Below the pieces are notes generated by a model that was given only the letters and a program-made list of their open reading frames with translations, did not search any database and had not been told where the DNA came from. The position numbers were made by a program, and so were the translations under genes. DNA of 64,000 nt from Mycobacterium lepraemurium (GTDB taxonomy: Bacteria; Actinomycetota; Actinomycetes; Mycobacteriales; Mycobacteriaceae). The DNA is taken from contig CP021238.1 of the NCBI GenBank assembly GCA_002291465.1, positions 3,162,001 through 3,226,000 of the forward strand, read 5' to 3'. Numbering within the stretch: position 1 is the stretch's first letter; every line of letters begins with the position of its first letter. Positions 29,780 to 39,106 of this stretch are shown in pieces.

Positions 29780-31258
29780 ATGACCGCCACCATCAGCACT
29801 CCGCAGTATCTGCTGGACCAGGCGCGGCGCCGGTTCACCCCGACGCTGAACACCATCCAGGGGATGGGGGCGATCGAGAAGCGCCTGCTGGCCCACGAGT
29901 GGCAGACCAAGGTGCTGGCCGAGCCACCGGCCGGCAGCGGACTCAAGCCGGTGCTGGGCGATGCCGGGCTGCCGATCCTCGGGCACATCATCGAGCTGTT
30001 CCGCGGCGGCCCGGACTACGCGTTGTTCCTCTACCGCAACCACGGCCCCCTGATCTACCTGGATTCGCCGATCATGCCGGCGGTCACCGCGCTGGGGCCC
30101 GACGCCACCCAGGCGGTGTTCTCCAACCGGAACAAGGACTATTCGCAGAAGGGCTGGCACCCGGTGATCGGGCCGTTCTTCAACCGCGGCCTGATGATGC
30201 TCGACTTCGACGAGCACATGTACCACCGGCGCATCATGCAGGAGGCGTTCACCCGCAGCCGGTTGACCGGCTACGTCGAGCACATCGACCGGGTGGCCAC
30301 CGACATCGTCGCCGACTGGCCCACCAATGACGCGCGGTTCCTGTTCCACCCGGCGATGAAGGAGCTGACCCTCGACATCGCGTCCCTGGTGTTCATGGGA
30401 CACGAGCCGGGCACCGACCACGACCTGGTCACCAAGGTCAATCAGGCGTTCACGACGACCACCCGCGCCGGCGGGGCAATCATCCGCCAGCCCATCCCGC
30501 CGTTCAAGTGGTGGCGCGGCCTGCGGGCCCGCCAGCTGCTCGAGGACTACTTCAGCGAGCGGGTCAAGGAGCGCCGCAACGCCACCGGCAACGACATGCT
30601 CACGGTGCTGTGCCACACCGAGGACGACGACGGCAACAGCTTCACCGACGACGACATCGTCAACCACATGATCTTCTTGATGATGGCTGCCCACGACACC
30701 TCGACCTCGACCACCACCACGATGGTCTACAACATGGCCGCGCATCCGGAATGGCAGGAGCGGGCGCGCGAGGAGTCGGCCCGGCTCGGCGACAGACCGC
30801 TGGACATCGAGGCGCTGGAGAAGCTGGAAACGCTCGAACTGATCATGAACGAGTCGCTGCGCATGGTGACGCCGTTGCCGTTCAACATGCGCCAGGCGGT
30901 GCGCGACACCGAGCTGCTGGGCCACTACATCCCGGCCGGGACCAACATCACCATCTGGCCCGGCATGAATCACCGGCTGCCCGAATTGTGGACGGACCCA
31001 GACAAATTCGACCCCGAACGGTTCGCCGAGCCGCGCGCCGAGCACAAGAAGCACCGGTATGCGTTCGCCCCGTTCGGCGGCGGTGCGCACAAGTGCATCG
31101 GCATGGTGTTCGGTCAGCTGGAGGTCAAGACGGTGGTGCACCGGCTGTTGCGCCGGTACCGCCTGGAGCTGGCCCGGCCGGGGTATCAGCCGCGGTGGGA
31201 CTACGGCGGCATGCCGATCCCGATGGACGGCATACCGATTGTGCTGCGTCCGCTGTGA
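29780..31258 (+). CDS. cyp136: Cytochrome P450 CYP136
   Basis: The 492-residue haem monooxygenase has the I-helix oxygen-activation motif AAHDTSTSTTT, the K-helix ExxR in NESLRMVTPLP, the PERF-like DPERFAEP, and the haem-binding loop FGGGAHKCIGMVFGQ with the cysteine ligand. ATG 29780 follows GAAGGAG. The N-terminal 80 residues are longer than in many bacterial P450s, and the protein resembles CYP51/sterol-type enzymes; the substrate is unknown. It is probably controlled by the divergent TetR. Confidence 0.94.
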   Translation: MTATISTPQYLLDQARRRFTPTLNTIQGMGAIEKRLLAHEWQTKVLAEPPAGSGLKPVLGDAGLPILGHIIELFRGGPDYALFLYRNHGPLIYLDSPIMPAVTALGPDATQAVFSNRNKDYSQKGWHPVIGPFFNRGLMMLDFDEHMYHRRIMQEAFTRSRLTGYVEHIDRVATDIVADWPTNDARFLFHPAMKELTLDIASLVFMGHEPGTDHDLVTKVNQAFTTTTRAGGAIIRQPIPPFKWWRGLRARQLLEDYFSERVKERRNATGNDMLTVLCHTEDDDGNSFTDDDIVNHMIFLMMAAHDTSTSTTTTMVYNMAAHPEWQERAREESARLGDRPLDIEALEKLETLELIMNESLRMVTPLPFNMRQAVRDTELLGHYIPAGTNITIWPGMNHRLPELWTDPDKFDPERFAEPRAEHKKHRYAFAPFGGGAHKCIGMVFGQLEVKTVVHRLLRRYRLELARPGYQPRWDYGGMPIPMDGIPIVLRPL

Positions 31259-31297
31259 TCGTCCTCGAAGGCTCGCCGTCGAGGTAGGGACCACCGA

Positions 31298-31822
31298 TCA
31301 CCGAGAGCCGTCCGGCCAGTCGGGCGCGAAAAGCCGGTTGGCGCAGGCGATCACGGCGCGTAGCGCCGACCGTGTCGGATCGGGCGACCAGCCCATCGCC
31401 CACTCGGCGCACGCGCCGTTGCCGCCCCGGATGAAAGTGGCTGTGGCGGTTGCCGATCGCATCTGATGGAAGTTCAGGATCTCGAGGTTGATCCCGCGCT
31501 CGTGCAGCATCGCGGTGAGGGCGGCGATCGGCCCGGCGGCGGCCGCGGTCGTGGTGCCGATCTGGTCGCTGACGGCGATCACGGCCCGGTAGTTGCCGGC
31601 CCGCGACGCCAATCCCGTTGCGGCGCAATCGGAGTCGGTGCACTCCCAGGGGCCCAACCGTAGCGGGCCGCCGCTGCGGCCGTAGGTCGCGACGAAGGCG
31701 TCCCAGCTCATCGCCTCGGCCCGTTCGCGCAGGCCGCGGGGCAACGGGACGCCGAAGCGATCACCGAACCACGCGGTGGCGGGCTCGGGATGCGGCAGCC
31801 GGTTTCGTTCGGGAATGGTCAT
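31298..31822 (-). CDS. Stand-alone LeuA regulatory-domain-like protein
   Basis: The 174-residue protein has no obvious enzymatic domain. Residues about 80-165 (YRAVIAVSDQIGTTTAAAAG, GPIAALTAMLHERGINLEIL, FHQMRSATATATFIR, SALRAVIACANRLF) follow the pattern of the LeuA_dimer regulatory domain that binds leucine at the C-terminus of 2-isopropylmalate synthase (GxGPxxAL...LDYHExA...AxxYVE...AVxSAVNR). The N-terminal 75 residues contain AMSWDAFVATYG and a Cys pair (WECTDSDCAA). No TIM-barrel half lies nearby. It may be an allosteric partner or a free amino-acid sensor. The family match is by eye. Confidence 0.55.
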   Translation of the reverse strand: MTIPERNRLPHPEPATAWFGDRFGVPLPRGLRERAEAMSWDAFVATYGRSGGPLRLGPWECTDSDCAATGLASRAGNYRAVIAVSDQIGTTTAAAAGPIAALTAMLHERGINLEILNFHQMRSATATATFIRGGNGACAEWAMGWSPDPTRSALRAVIACANRLFAPDWPDGSR

Positions 31823-32347
31823 GACGGTCTTCTCCGGTCAGCAGGAACGACCGACGGCAGTAGCTTCCGACCCACAGCGGGGGGTCGGTCCGGATCAGAC
31901 CCCGCTGCGAGTGCTGGCTACTACGGCACTCTCAAGAAGACGCACGAGACACAAGGTTAGTCTCCCGCGCGCCGCACCCGCAACCGGGTTACAGACGGAC
32001 CGTACAAAAAATATCGAAAGCGACCCGCTAATAACGGATCGCAACGCCGTGCGTCTTTCGCGCAGGGCCGTGTATCGCAATTACGGCGTATTAACTCGCC
32101 GTATTCGATGCCTCTTGACGTCGTAATTCCGCGCGCATTCAGCGGTCGAATCCGGCATTCGACGGTGGTACTTGTGTGCTAAGAGTTGTTGCTGTCCAAG
32201 TTTTCTGCGCACTCCGCCGTCGAGGACTGCGCTAACCAAACATCGAGAATAAGTCTTTACATGTGTCTAATAGGGATTACTAGCATCCGTTTTCGTCAGC
32301 CGTTTTGCACACGCCGGACGATGCCGCCGGAGCGAAAAGATGTGAAA
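31823..32347. other. AT-richer intergenic island
   Basis: This 525-bp gap separates the LeuA-like gene from the Gly-rich lipoprotein gene. Between about 31930 and 32345 the base composition is clearly lower in GC than the flanks, with runs such as ACAAAAAATATCGAAAG and AATAAGTCTTTACATGT. It contains the inverted repeat at 32082-32103 and no supported coding frame. Such a drop is often seen at strongly regulated promoters or in transferred DNA. Confidence 0.5.
32082..32103. repeat. Inverted repeat in AT-rich island
   Basis: TACGGCG and CGCCGTA form a perfect 7-bp inverted repeat around TATTAACT, with further A/T bases on both sides. It lies about 245 bp upstream of the Gly-rich lipoprotein start. 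It could be a regulator site; no regulator gene is adjacent. Confidence 0.4.
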
Positions 32348-32572
32348 ATGAATTCAACGGGGACGAAAAAGGTCCTTAAAGGCGCCGCAGCCGCTGCGGG
32401 ATTTGTCCTGGTGTTGTTCGCGCCAACCGGATGCCTGGTGACCGGAACCACCGCGGGGACCACCACCGGCGGCACGCTCGGCGGCACCACGGGCGGCACG
32501 GTGGGCGGTACCGTCGGCGGCGCCATCGGTGGAATCGTGGGCGGCATCACCGGGGCCCTCGGCGGACTCTGA
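32348..32572 (+). CDS. Small glycine-repeat lipoprotein
   Basis: The 74-residue product starts at ATG 32348 after a GGAGCGAAAAG site. Residues 1-29 are Lys-rich then hydrophobic and end in FAPTGC, a relaxed lipobox with Cys 29. The mature 46 residues consist of Gly, Thr, Val, Ile, Leu and Ala only, in repeats GGTLGGTTGGTVGGTVGG followed by IGGIVGGITGALGGL. The GG-x2-GG spacing resembles glycine-zipper segments that insert in membranes. Its end overlaps the convergent anti-sigma remnant by about 25 bp. No family recognised. Confidence 0.6.
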   Translation: MNSTGTKKVLKGAAAAAGFVLVLFAPTGCLVTGTTAGTTTGGTLGGTTGGTVGGTVGGAIGGIVGGITGALGGL

Positions 32573-33494
32573 CCAACCAAGACCCGCGGCCCGCCGGCCG
32601 GACCGCCGGCTCGAAACGCAGATACGCCTGATACGCCTGAATCGTCGTTCCGGTGGAGGTGGTGCGCGTGCGCACCAGATCGGAGATGGCGTTCACCAGG
32701 TACAGGCCGGCGGCTGGCCGGACCGCAGGGCCCCGGGTCCAGCCGCCCCACCAGCGGGTTGTCGAACCGCCCCGTGTCGCGCGCCTCGCACACCAGATAC
32801 CTGTCGTCCTGCCAGAACGCCAGCCGGCAGGCACCCCCGGTGTACATCAGGCTGTTGGTGGCCAGCTCGGTGGCCACCAACAGCAGATCCTCGATGCTCT
32901 CCTGGGGCAGCCCGACCCAGCCCGCGTAGTCGACGGCGAACGAGCGGGCCGGCCGCAGGTCCGCCGACCTGCGGACCAGGTAGGTCACGGCCCCGGGATT
33001 GGCGGGCAACGGCTGGTTGCGTCGAACGTGCTCGCGTCATAGAGACACAGGGCCGTCGCCGGGTAGCCGTCCATCGCCTCGTTGACCAGCGCCTCGTGCT
33101 CGATGCAGGCGACGAACTCCTCCCGGCTCCGGCCCGGCCACGCCAGCTGGCTGACGATGCGCACCCGCCAGTCCGGGTATTCGTCGACGAACGCGCCCTG
33201 CATCGCCATGAACCGGCTGGGATTACGGGCGGACTCGGTGATGTCGCCATGCGGACGCCGGCGGGCGGGCTCCCCTCCGGCGTACAGTTCGTCGCGCAGC
33301 AACGCCATCAGGGCGGGCGGCACGGCCAGCAGCACGGCCTCGTTCCTCGCCAGCCCGTCGCCGACGAAACCGGCGACCACGTCCAAAAACTCCTGCTGAG
33401 AGCGGTAGATCAGCGCGGCGTGAACGAAACCGTACTGTCTGGTTTCGTCATCTGCCGTCACTTCCGCGCTCTCGCTTTCGATCACTTGGGCCAA
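32547..33494 (-). pseudogene. MEDS + HATPase anti-sigma (RsbA-like) regulator, broken
   Basis: The N-terminal part from 33494 is a MEDS sensory domain (YGFVHAALIYRSQQEFLDVV, RNEAVLLAVPPALMALLR, WRVRIVSQLAWPGRSREEFV, MDGYPATALCLYDA). Near 33010-33030 a linker is deleted and the frame shifts to an RsbW-type ATPase (VTYLVRRSADLRPARSFAVD, DLLLVATELATNSLMYTGGA). Another shift near 32715 precedes its last motif (GLYLVNAISDLVRTRTTSTG). A 9-bp duplication at 32620-32638 adds QAY inside IQAYQAYLRF. Intact relatives bind a sigma factor or anti-anti-sigma factor. Three lesions make it nonfunctional. Confidence 0.78.
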
Positions 33495-33581
33495 CCCCCT
33501 GCTGGGCCGGCCGACGCCGCCCCCTGTTCCAGTACCCCAGACCGGCCCGCGCTATGCGGCGCAACAGATCACATTTGCGCG

Positions 33582-34905
33582 CTACAGCCACCAGGAGGCG
33601 GCGGCGTCCAGATGACGGCGCAGCCGATAGCTGGCGACGCTCAGGTCGCCGGCCGCGACCGCGTCGGCGATCCGCAGGTGCGCGTGGTGCACCGCGCGCA
33701 CGTCCGACCAAGTCGGTAGCGCATGTCCGGTGCCGGCGGAACAGCTCGACGATGATCCGCAGGAACAAATCCAGCGGGGCGTTGCCGGCGAGTTGTGCCA
33801 ACCCGACGTGGAAGTCGAACTCCTCGGCGATCGCACGCCGCACGTGGTCGGGGGTTTGTCGGGAGTCGTCGGGCAGCCCGGAGCGGCGGCTGGCCACAAA
33901 TGCCGCCACCTGCGGCTCGGCCAGCCGTTTGACGACCTTGGCGACGTTGTCGATCTCGATGGCGTCCCGGGCGCAGCGCAGGTCTTCCCGGCTCGGGTCG
34001 CGGTATTTCAGGTACAGGGCGATGGTGTCGATGCTGGCCTGCGCCGCCGGCTCGGCGATCACCAGCCCGCCGCCCGGGCCGCGCCGCATGTGGGCGATCG
34101 AGTGGTACTCGAGGAGGCGCACGGCTTCGCGGAACACCGCGCGGCTGACCCGGTACCGCTGCAGCAGGGCCGTCTCGGTGCCGAAGACCGAGCCCACCCG
34201 CCAGCCGTCGGCGCCGATGTCGTCGCCGATGGTGGCGACCAGCATTTCGGCCAATTTACCTTGCGGCACTTCGGAATTGAGCGGTCGGCGCGGCGTCCGC
34301 CCGCGGTTGCGGTCACCGGCGTGATGCCGTTGCAGCCAGCCGTCACCGCCTCGACGTGGTGCTCGGACAGCGTCTTGGCCCGCGCCGGGTCGCCGGCCGT
34401 GACCGCCGCGACGATCCGGGAGTGGTGGGTGTGCAGGTGGTCGACCGCCTCGAGGGCCTCGGTCTCGGAGTCCGTTCGCGATTGCAGGGCGTAGCGGGTG
34501 ATGAGCCGCATCAGGACCTTGATGAACAGTTGCAGCACCGGGTTTTTGGATTGCTCGGCCAGCGCTATTGTGGAACTCGTCGCGCGGCATCGGCAGGCCG
34601 GGTCTCCGCTGCTGCTCGGCGTGCAACACCGCGCGCAGCCGGGCGATGCCGGCCTCGTCGATCCGCTCGGCGGCCAGCGAGGCCGCCAGCGGCTCGAGCA
34701 CCAGACGCGCGTTGAACAGATCGGCCAGCGTGGTGCCCAGGTATTCGAGGTAGATGACGACGGCGCGGGTGGCCGGCCCGGCGTCGGGCTCGCAGATGTA
34801 CAGCCCCCCCCCCCCGTTGGGACCGCGGCGCATCCGGGCGACCTGGTGATGTTCGACCAGGCGAACGGCCTCCCGCAGCACCGAGCGGCTCACCCCGAAG
34901 CGCTG
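33582..34905 (-). pseudogene. Double FadR-type GntR regulator, truncated and frameshifted
   Basis: Rv3060c-like proteins carry two GntR units. Here the first starts abruptly at [21 protein letters not shown] (34905) without its N-terminal wing, because the DNA joins ligB at that point. Shifts near 34570 and 34330 interrupt the first ligand domain ([20 protein letters not shown] in another frame). The second unit reads KLAEMLVATIGDDIGADGW, RYRVSRAVFREAVRLLEYHS, and a shift near 33725 precedes the true end (RIADAVAAGDLSVASYRLRR to AAASWWL, stop 33582). A 12-base G tract lies at 34804-34815. Confidence 0.82.
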
Positions 34906-35736
34906 TTGACCGCGACGCTGGCGCTGCCGGTCGAGGCCCTGATCGCCGACGGTGAGGCGATCGCGCTGCGGCCGGATAATTCACCGCAGCGCTTCCAGGT
35001 CACCGCCTCACGCTTCGGCAGCTCGGTCGATGTCGAGGCTGCCGTTGCGGCGCAACCACTTTCGGTGTTCTTCTTCGACATCCTGCACTGCGACGGCGTC
35101 GACTTGCTGGACGCACCGACCACCGACCGGCTGGCCGCGCTGGACGCCCGGGTGCCGCCGGCGCAGCGGGTCGACCGGCTGCTCACCGCCGACCCCGACG
35201 CAGCGGGCCGTTTCCTGGAGGCGACGCTAGCCGCCGGGCACGAGGGCGTGATGGCCAAGGCGCCGGGCGCGCCGTATCAGGCGGGCCGGCGCGGGGCGGG
35301 CTGGCTCAAGGTCAAGCCGGTGCACACGCTGGATCTGGTGGTGCTCGCCGTGGAGTGGGGTTCGGGGCGGCGGCGCGGCAAGCTGTCCAACATCCACCTG
35401 GGCGCCCGCGACCCGGCCACCGGCGAATTCGTCATGGTGGGAAAGACTTTCAAGGGCATGACCGACGCGATGCTGGACTGGCAGACGGCCTGGTTCACCG
35501 AGCTGGCCGTCGGCGGCACGAACGGCTACGTGGTGCGGGTGCGACCCGAGCAGGTGGTCGAGGTGGCGGTGGACGGTGTGCAGCAATCCTCGCGCTGCCC
35601 CGGCGGGCTGGCGCTGCGGTTCGCCCGGGTTCTGCGCTACCGCGACGACCTGGGCCGCCAGCCGGTCGGCCGGTGGCGGAACAGACCCGACGTCGAGGAG
35701 CGCTACGTGATCGCGCCCAGCGGTGCGGTGGGGTGA
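34906..35736 (+). pseudogene. ligB: ATP-dependent DNA ligase, 5' half deleted
   Basis: The text starts at [20 protein letters not shown], which corresponds to about residue 250 of the 507-residue LigB, and continues through [64 protein letters not shown] and the OB domain [20 protein letters not shown]. The N-terminal domain and the adenylation lysine motif (EAKLDGAR in relatives) are missing. The C-terminus also departs from LigB after [18 protein letters not shown], ending in unrelated text. It is fused head to tail with the GntR remnant at 34905/34906. Confidence 0.85.
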
Positions 35737-35814
35737 CGTTGACGACGCAGCCGGCCGGCTTCGAACGCACCTTCCGGCTGGAGCGGTGCGCATCGGCGAG
35801 CTGAGCCGCGGCCG

Positions 35815-36771
35815 CTAGTTGCGGACCGCGGGCAGCACGGCCTACTCCCAGGCCGCGAAGAACCCGTCCATGTCCGGGCCGATCTGCTGCACGTAGACCT
35901 CGTCGATGTCGGCGTCGATGTAGCGGCGCAACTGGGCGATGTGCCGATCGGGGTCGGGCCCGCAGGCGACGCTCTGGGCGACGGTGTCCGCGGCACCAGC
36001 GGCATCGGCGCGGCGAAATCCTTGGGGCGGAGCAGGATTTGGGACGTCTGGCCGAGCAGGCCCTCGTTGCCCCACAGCCGGTGCGTGGTTTTCAGCGCGG
36101 CGTCGGCGTCGGCGTCCCAGCACACCTTGGTGCCGCCCTGCACCGGCTTGTCGCCGCCGCCGGCCTCTCGGAACTGTTTGACCAGCTCGCCGTCGGGCAT
36201 GGAGATGCTGTATCCGTCGCCGATCCGGGCGGCCAGCCGCACCGCCTGCGGCCCGAACGCCGAGACGTAGATGGGCACCGGCTGCTCGGGGCGGGTGTAG
36301 ATCCGGGCTTCCTGCACCTCGTAGTGCTTGCCGTGGTGGCTCACCTCGCCGCCCTGGTGCAACTTGCGGATGACCTCGACGGCCTCCGCGAGCATCTGAA
36401 GCCGGACCCCGGCGGACGGCCAGGGATCGCCCAGGATGTGCTCGTTGAGGGCCTCGCCGCTGCCCACCCCCCAGCACGAAACGGCCCTGCAGCTGCACGG
36501 CCGCGGTGGCCGCCGCCTGCGCAATGATCGCCGGGTGTATCCGGATGGTCGGGCAGGTGACTGCGGTGCTGACCGGCAGCGACGTCGCCTCGGAGAGCGC
36601 GCCGATCACCGACCACACGAACGGGCTCTGGCCCTGCTCGTCGTTCCAGGGATGGAAGTGGTCGGAGATCCACAGCGCCTCGAACCCGGCGTCCTGCGCC
36701 CGCTTGGCCTGGTCGACGAGTTCCTTCGGCCCGAACTGCTCGCAGGAAAGAAAGTATCCGATCTTGGTCAT
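35815..36771 (-). pseudogene. LLM-class F420-dependent oxidoreductase (FGD-like), broken
   Basis: ATG 36771 opens KIGYFLSCEQFGPKELVDQA, FEALWISDHFHPWND and PVSTAVTCPTIRIHPAIIAQ, the G6PDH-family F420 enzymes. A G is added in a homopolymer at about 36466-36471, shifting VGSGEALNEHILGDPW and IYVSAFGPQAVRLAARIGDG. Near 35990 a small deletion restores the first frame (AQSVACGPDPDRHIAQLR, EVYVQQIGPDMDGFFAAWE). A TAG at 35842-35844 then cuts off AVLPAVRN, whose own stop is at 35815-35817. Three independent lesions. It would have oxidised a sugar phosphate or alcohol with coenzyme F420. Confidence 0.82.
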
Positions 36772-37009
36772 GGCGCCCCGGCTACCCGCTCGGTGGCCGC
36801 TTAAGCATTAGGCAGCACCCGCGAGAACAGGCCGGCCAATTCGGGAGAAGATAGTTCTCGATAACCGAGAGAAGATTTACGATCGCTGGTGGCCTGAGCG
36901 GTCCCTGACGATCGGAGTTCCCCATCGACGCCTGGATTCTCGACGCCGTCGACGACGTGATCGCCGGCGGCGGCATGGGCACCGCGACCATCATTGAGCG
37001 GGTGTGACG

Positions 37010-37786
37010 ATGCCGAGCACGCTGGAGCTGGCCGCGCCGGGCAACGGGGTGCGGGTGCTGCGGCTGAATCGCCCGCACCGGCTCAATGCCATCGACGAGG
37101 CGATGCAGACCGAATTGCGGTTAGTGCTCAACGATTTGGCCGCCGACCACGCGGTACGCGCCGTGGTGCTGACCGGCGCCGGGCGGGGCTTCTGAGCGGG
37201 CATCGACATGCGTGACTTCGGTCCGTCGATGGTCGGAGCCGACGCGCCGGCGCTGGAGCGGATGCGGTTTCAGGAGCGGATGGCCGCCCTCGCGGAGGCG
37301 GTGTGGGCACTGCCGCAACCCGTCATCGCGGCGGTCAACGGGCCCTGCGTCGGCGCGGGACTGGCCCTGTGTCTGTCCGCCGACATCCGAATCTGCTCGG
37401 CGGCAGCGACTTTCGCCAACGCGGCCATCCTGCTCGGGCTGTCCGGCGCCGAAATGGGCATGAGTTATCACCTGCCCCGCATCGTCGGGACCGGCGTCGC
37501 CGCCGACTGGATGCTCACCGGCCGTACCGTGTCGGCCGCCGAAGCCGACCGGCGCGGGCTGGTGAGCGAGGTCGTCGAGCCGGACCGGCTGGTCGAGCGG
37601 GCGGTGGAGTTGGCCCGGCTCATCGCCGGGCACGCGCCGCTCGGCGCGTAGCTGACCAAGCGCGCCCTGCAGGTCAACACCGACGCCGCGAGCCTGGCGT
37701 CGGCGATGGAGCTGGAGAACCGCAACCAGGTGATCGCGCACGCAACCGACGAGGTGGCGGCGCGCCGGCAGAAGTGGTCGCAGTGA
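37010..37786 (+). pseudogene. Enoyl-CoA hydratase with two in-frame stops
   Basis: One frame runs the whole length: VRVLRLNRPHRLNAIDEAMQ, LTGAGRGF, then TGA at 37193-37195, then AGIDMRDFGPSM (oxyanion loop), AAVNGPCVGAGLALCLSADI, TVSAAEADRRGLVSEVVEPD, then TAG at 37649-37651, and finally LTKRALQVNTDAASLASAME to RQKWSQ and TGA 37784. Both stops are single substitutions within conserved crotonase text, so this is genuine decay and not an indel artefact. The intact acyl-CoA dehydrogenase begins 25 bp later and was presumably its operon partner. Confidence 0.87.
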
Positions 37787-37810
37787 ACCGCACCCCGGAG
37801 AGGACAGCAG

Positions 37811-39106
37811 ATGTCGTGGGACTTTTCCACCGAGCCCCAGTGGGCGCGGCAACTCGAATGGGTCGAGGGCTTCGTGCGCGAGGAGTGCGAGCCGATCGAC
37901 CTGGTCGTCAAGGAATCTCACGACCTCGATGACCCGGTGCGCCAAGCGCTGATCCCGCCGCTGCAGAAGATCGTCAAGGAGCGCGGATTGTGGGCCACCC
38001 ACCTGGGTCCGCACCTGGGCGGGCCGGGCTACGGGCAGGTGAAACTCGCGCTGCTGAACGAGATCCTGGGCCGCTCGGAATGCGCGCCGATCGTCTTAGG
38101 CTCCCAGGCACCCGATTCCGGCAACAGTGAGATCCTGGCGCACTACGGCACACCGGAACTCAAGGCCCGCTACCTCGAGCCGCTGCTAGACAACCGCATC
38201 GTGTCGTGCTTCTCGATGACCGAACCGCAGGGCGGGGCCGACCCGAAGGTGTTTCGCACCACCGCGGTACCCGACGGCGACCACTGGGTGATCAACGGCG
38301 AGAAGTGGTTCTCGTCGTTCGCCTCGATGGCCTCGTTCATCATCATGATGGCTATGACCGATCCGGAAGCGCCGCCCTATCAACGCTATTCGATGTTCGT
38401 CGTTCCCGGCGACACTCCCGGCATCACCGTGCTGCGCGACGTCGGGCTGGGCTATCAGCCCCTCGGCGGCGGACGGGAGGGATACGTCCGCTACGAAAAC
38501 GTCCGGGTGCCGGCCGATCACATGCTGGGCCCGCGCGGCGGCACGTTCGTCGTCGCGCAAACCCGGCTGGACGGCGGGAGGATTCACCACGCCATGCGCA
38601 CCGTCGGCCTGGTGCGCCGGATCTTCGACATGATCTGCGAGCGGGCGGTGTCGCGCCACACCCAGGGCGAGGTGCTGGCCAACAAGCAACTGGTGCAGGA
38701 GATGGTCGCCGACTCCTGGATGGAGATCGAGGCGTTTCGGCTGCTGACGCTGCAAACCGCTTGGAATATCGACCAATTCAACGACTACCGGGCGGTGCGG
38801 GCCGACATCTCGGCGGTGAAGGCGATGATGCAGAGGGTGCTGCACGACGTGTCGGCGCGGGCGCTGCAGCTGCACAGCTCACTGGGGACCACGCACGAGA
38901 TGCCGTTCGTGCAGTACCTGGTGGAGTCCTTCGTGCTCGGCCTGGCCGACGGCCCGACCGAGGTGCACAAGGTGACGCTGGCCCGGCTGCTGCTCAAAGA
39001 CCGTGCGCCCGCGCCGGATCTGTTTCCCTCCGAGCATTTGCTGCGGCTGCGCGCGGCGGCGGAGGCGAAATTCGCCGACAAGCTGGCGGGAATTCCCCGT
39101 GGCTAG
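37811..39106 (+). CDS. Acyl-CoA dehydrogenase
   Basis: The intact 431-residue flavoenzyme follows the fold EFVREECEPID-type N-terminal helices, VSCFSMTEPQGGADPKVFRT (FAD and substrate loop), GDHWVINGEKWFSSFASMAS (WxxS), VRVPADHMLGPRGG, and the C-terminal ALQLHSSLGTTHEMPFVQYL, ADGPTEVHKVTLARLLL. It removes two hydrogens from an acyl-CoA and passes electrons to ETF. Which fadE paralogue it is cannot be told from the text. Its end overlaps the convergent porin gene by 4 bp. Confidence 0.92.
   Translation: MSWDFSTEPQWARQLEWVEGFVREECEPIDLVVKESHDLDDPVRQALIPPLQKIVKERGLWATHLGPHLGGPGYGQVKLALLNEILGRSECAPIVLGSQAPDSGNSEILAHYGTPELKARYLEPLLDNRIVSCFSMTEPQGGADPKVFRTTAVPDGDHWVINGEKWFSSFASMASFIIMMAMTDPEAPPYQRYSMFVVPGDTPGITVLRDVGLGYQPLGGGREGYVRYENVRVPADHMLGPRGGTFVVAQTRLDGGRIHHAMRTVGLVRRIFDMICERAVSRHTQGEVLANKQLVQEMVADSWMEIEAFRLLTLQTAWNIDQFNDYRAVRADISAVKAMMQRVLHDVSARALQLHSSLGTTHEMPFVQYLVESFVLGLADGPTEVHKVTLARLLLKDRAPAPDLFPSEHLLRLRAAAEAKFADKLAGIPRG

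Noticed and set aside
36845..36875. Small hairpin TCTCG-ATAAC-CGAGA near the LLM gene start
   Set aside because: Five-base stem with no T run and in a promoter-like place; not convincing as terminator or operator.
36905..37008. Frame ending LDAVDDVIAGGGMGTATIIERV before the enoyl-CoA hydratase
   Set aside because: The GGGMG stretch hints at a thiolase-type C-terminus, but only about 25 residues remain and the start is not visible, so it is not annotated.
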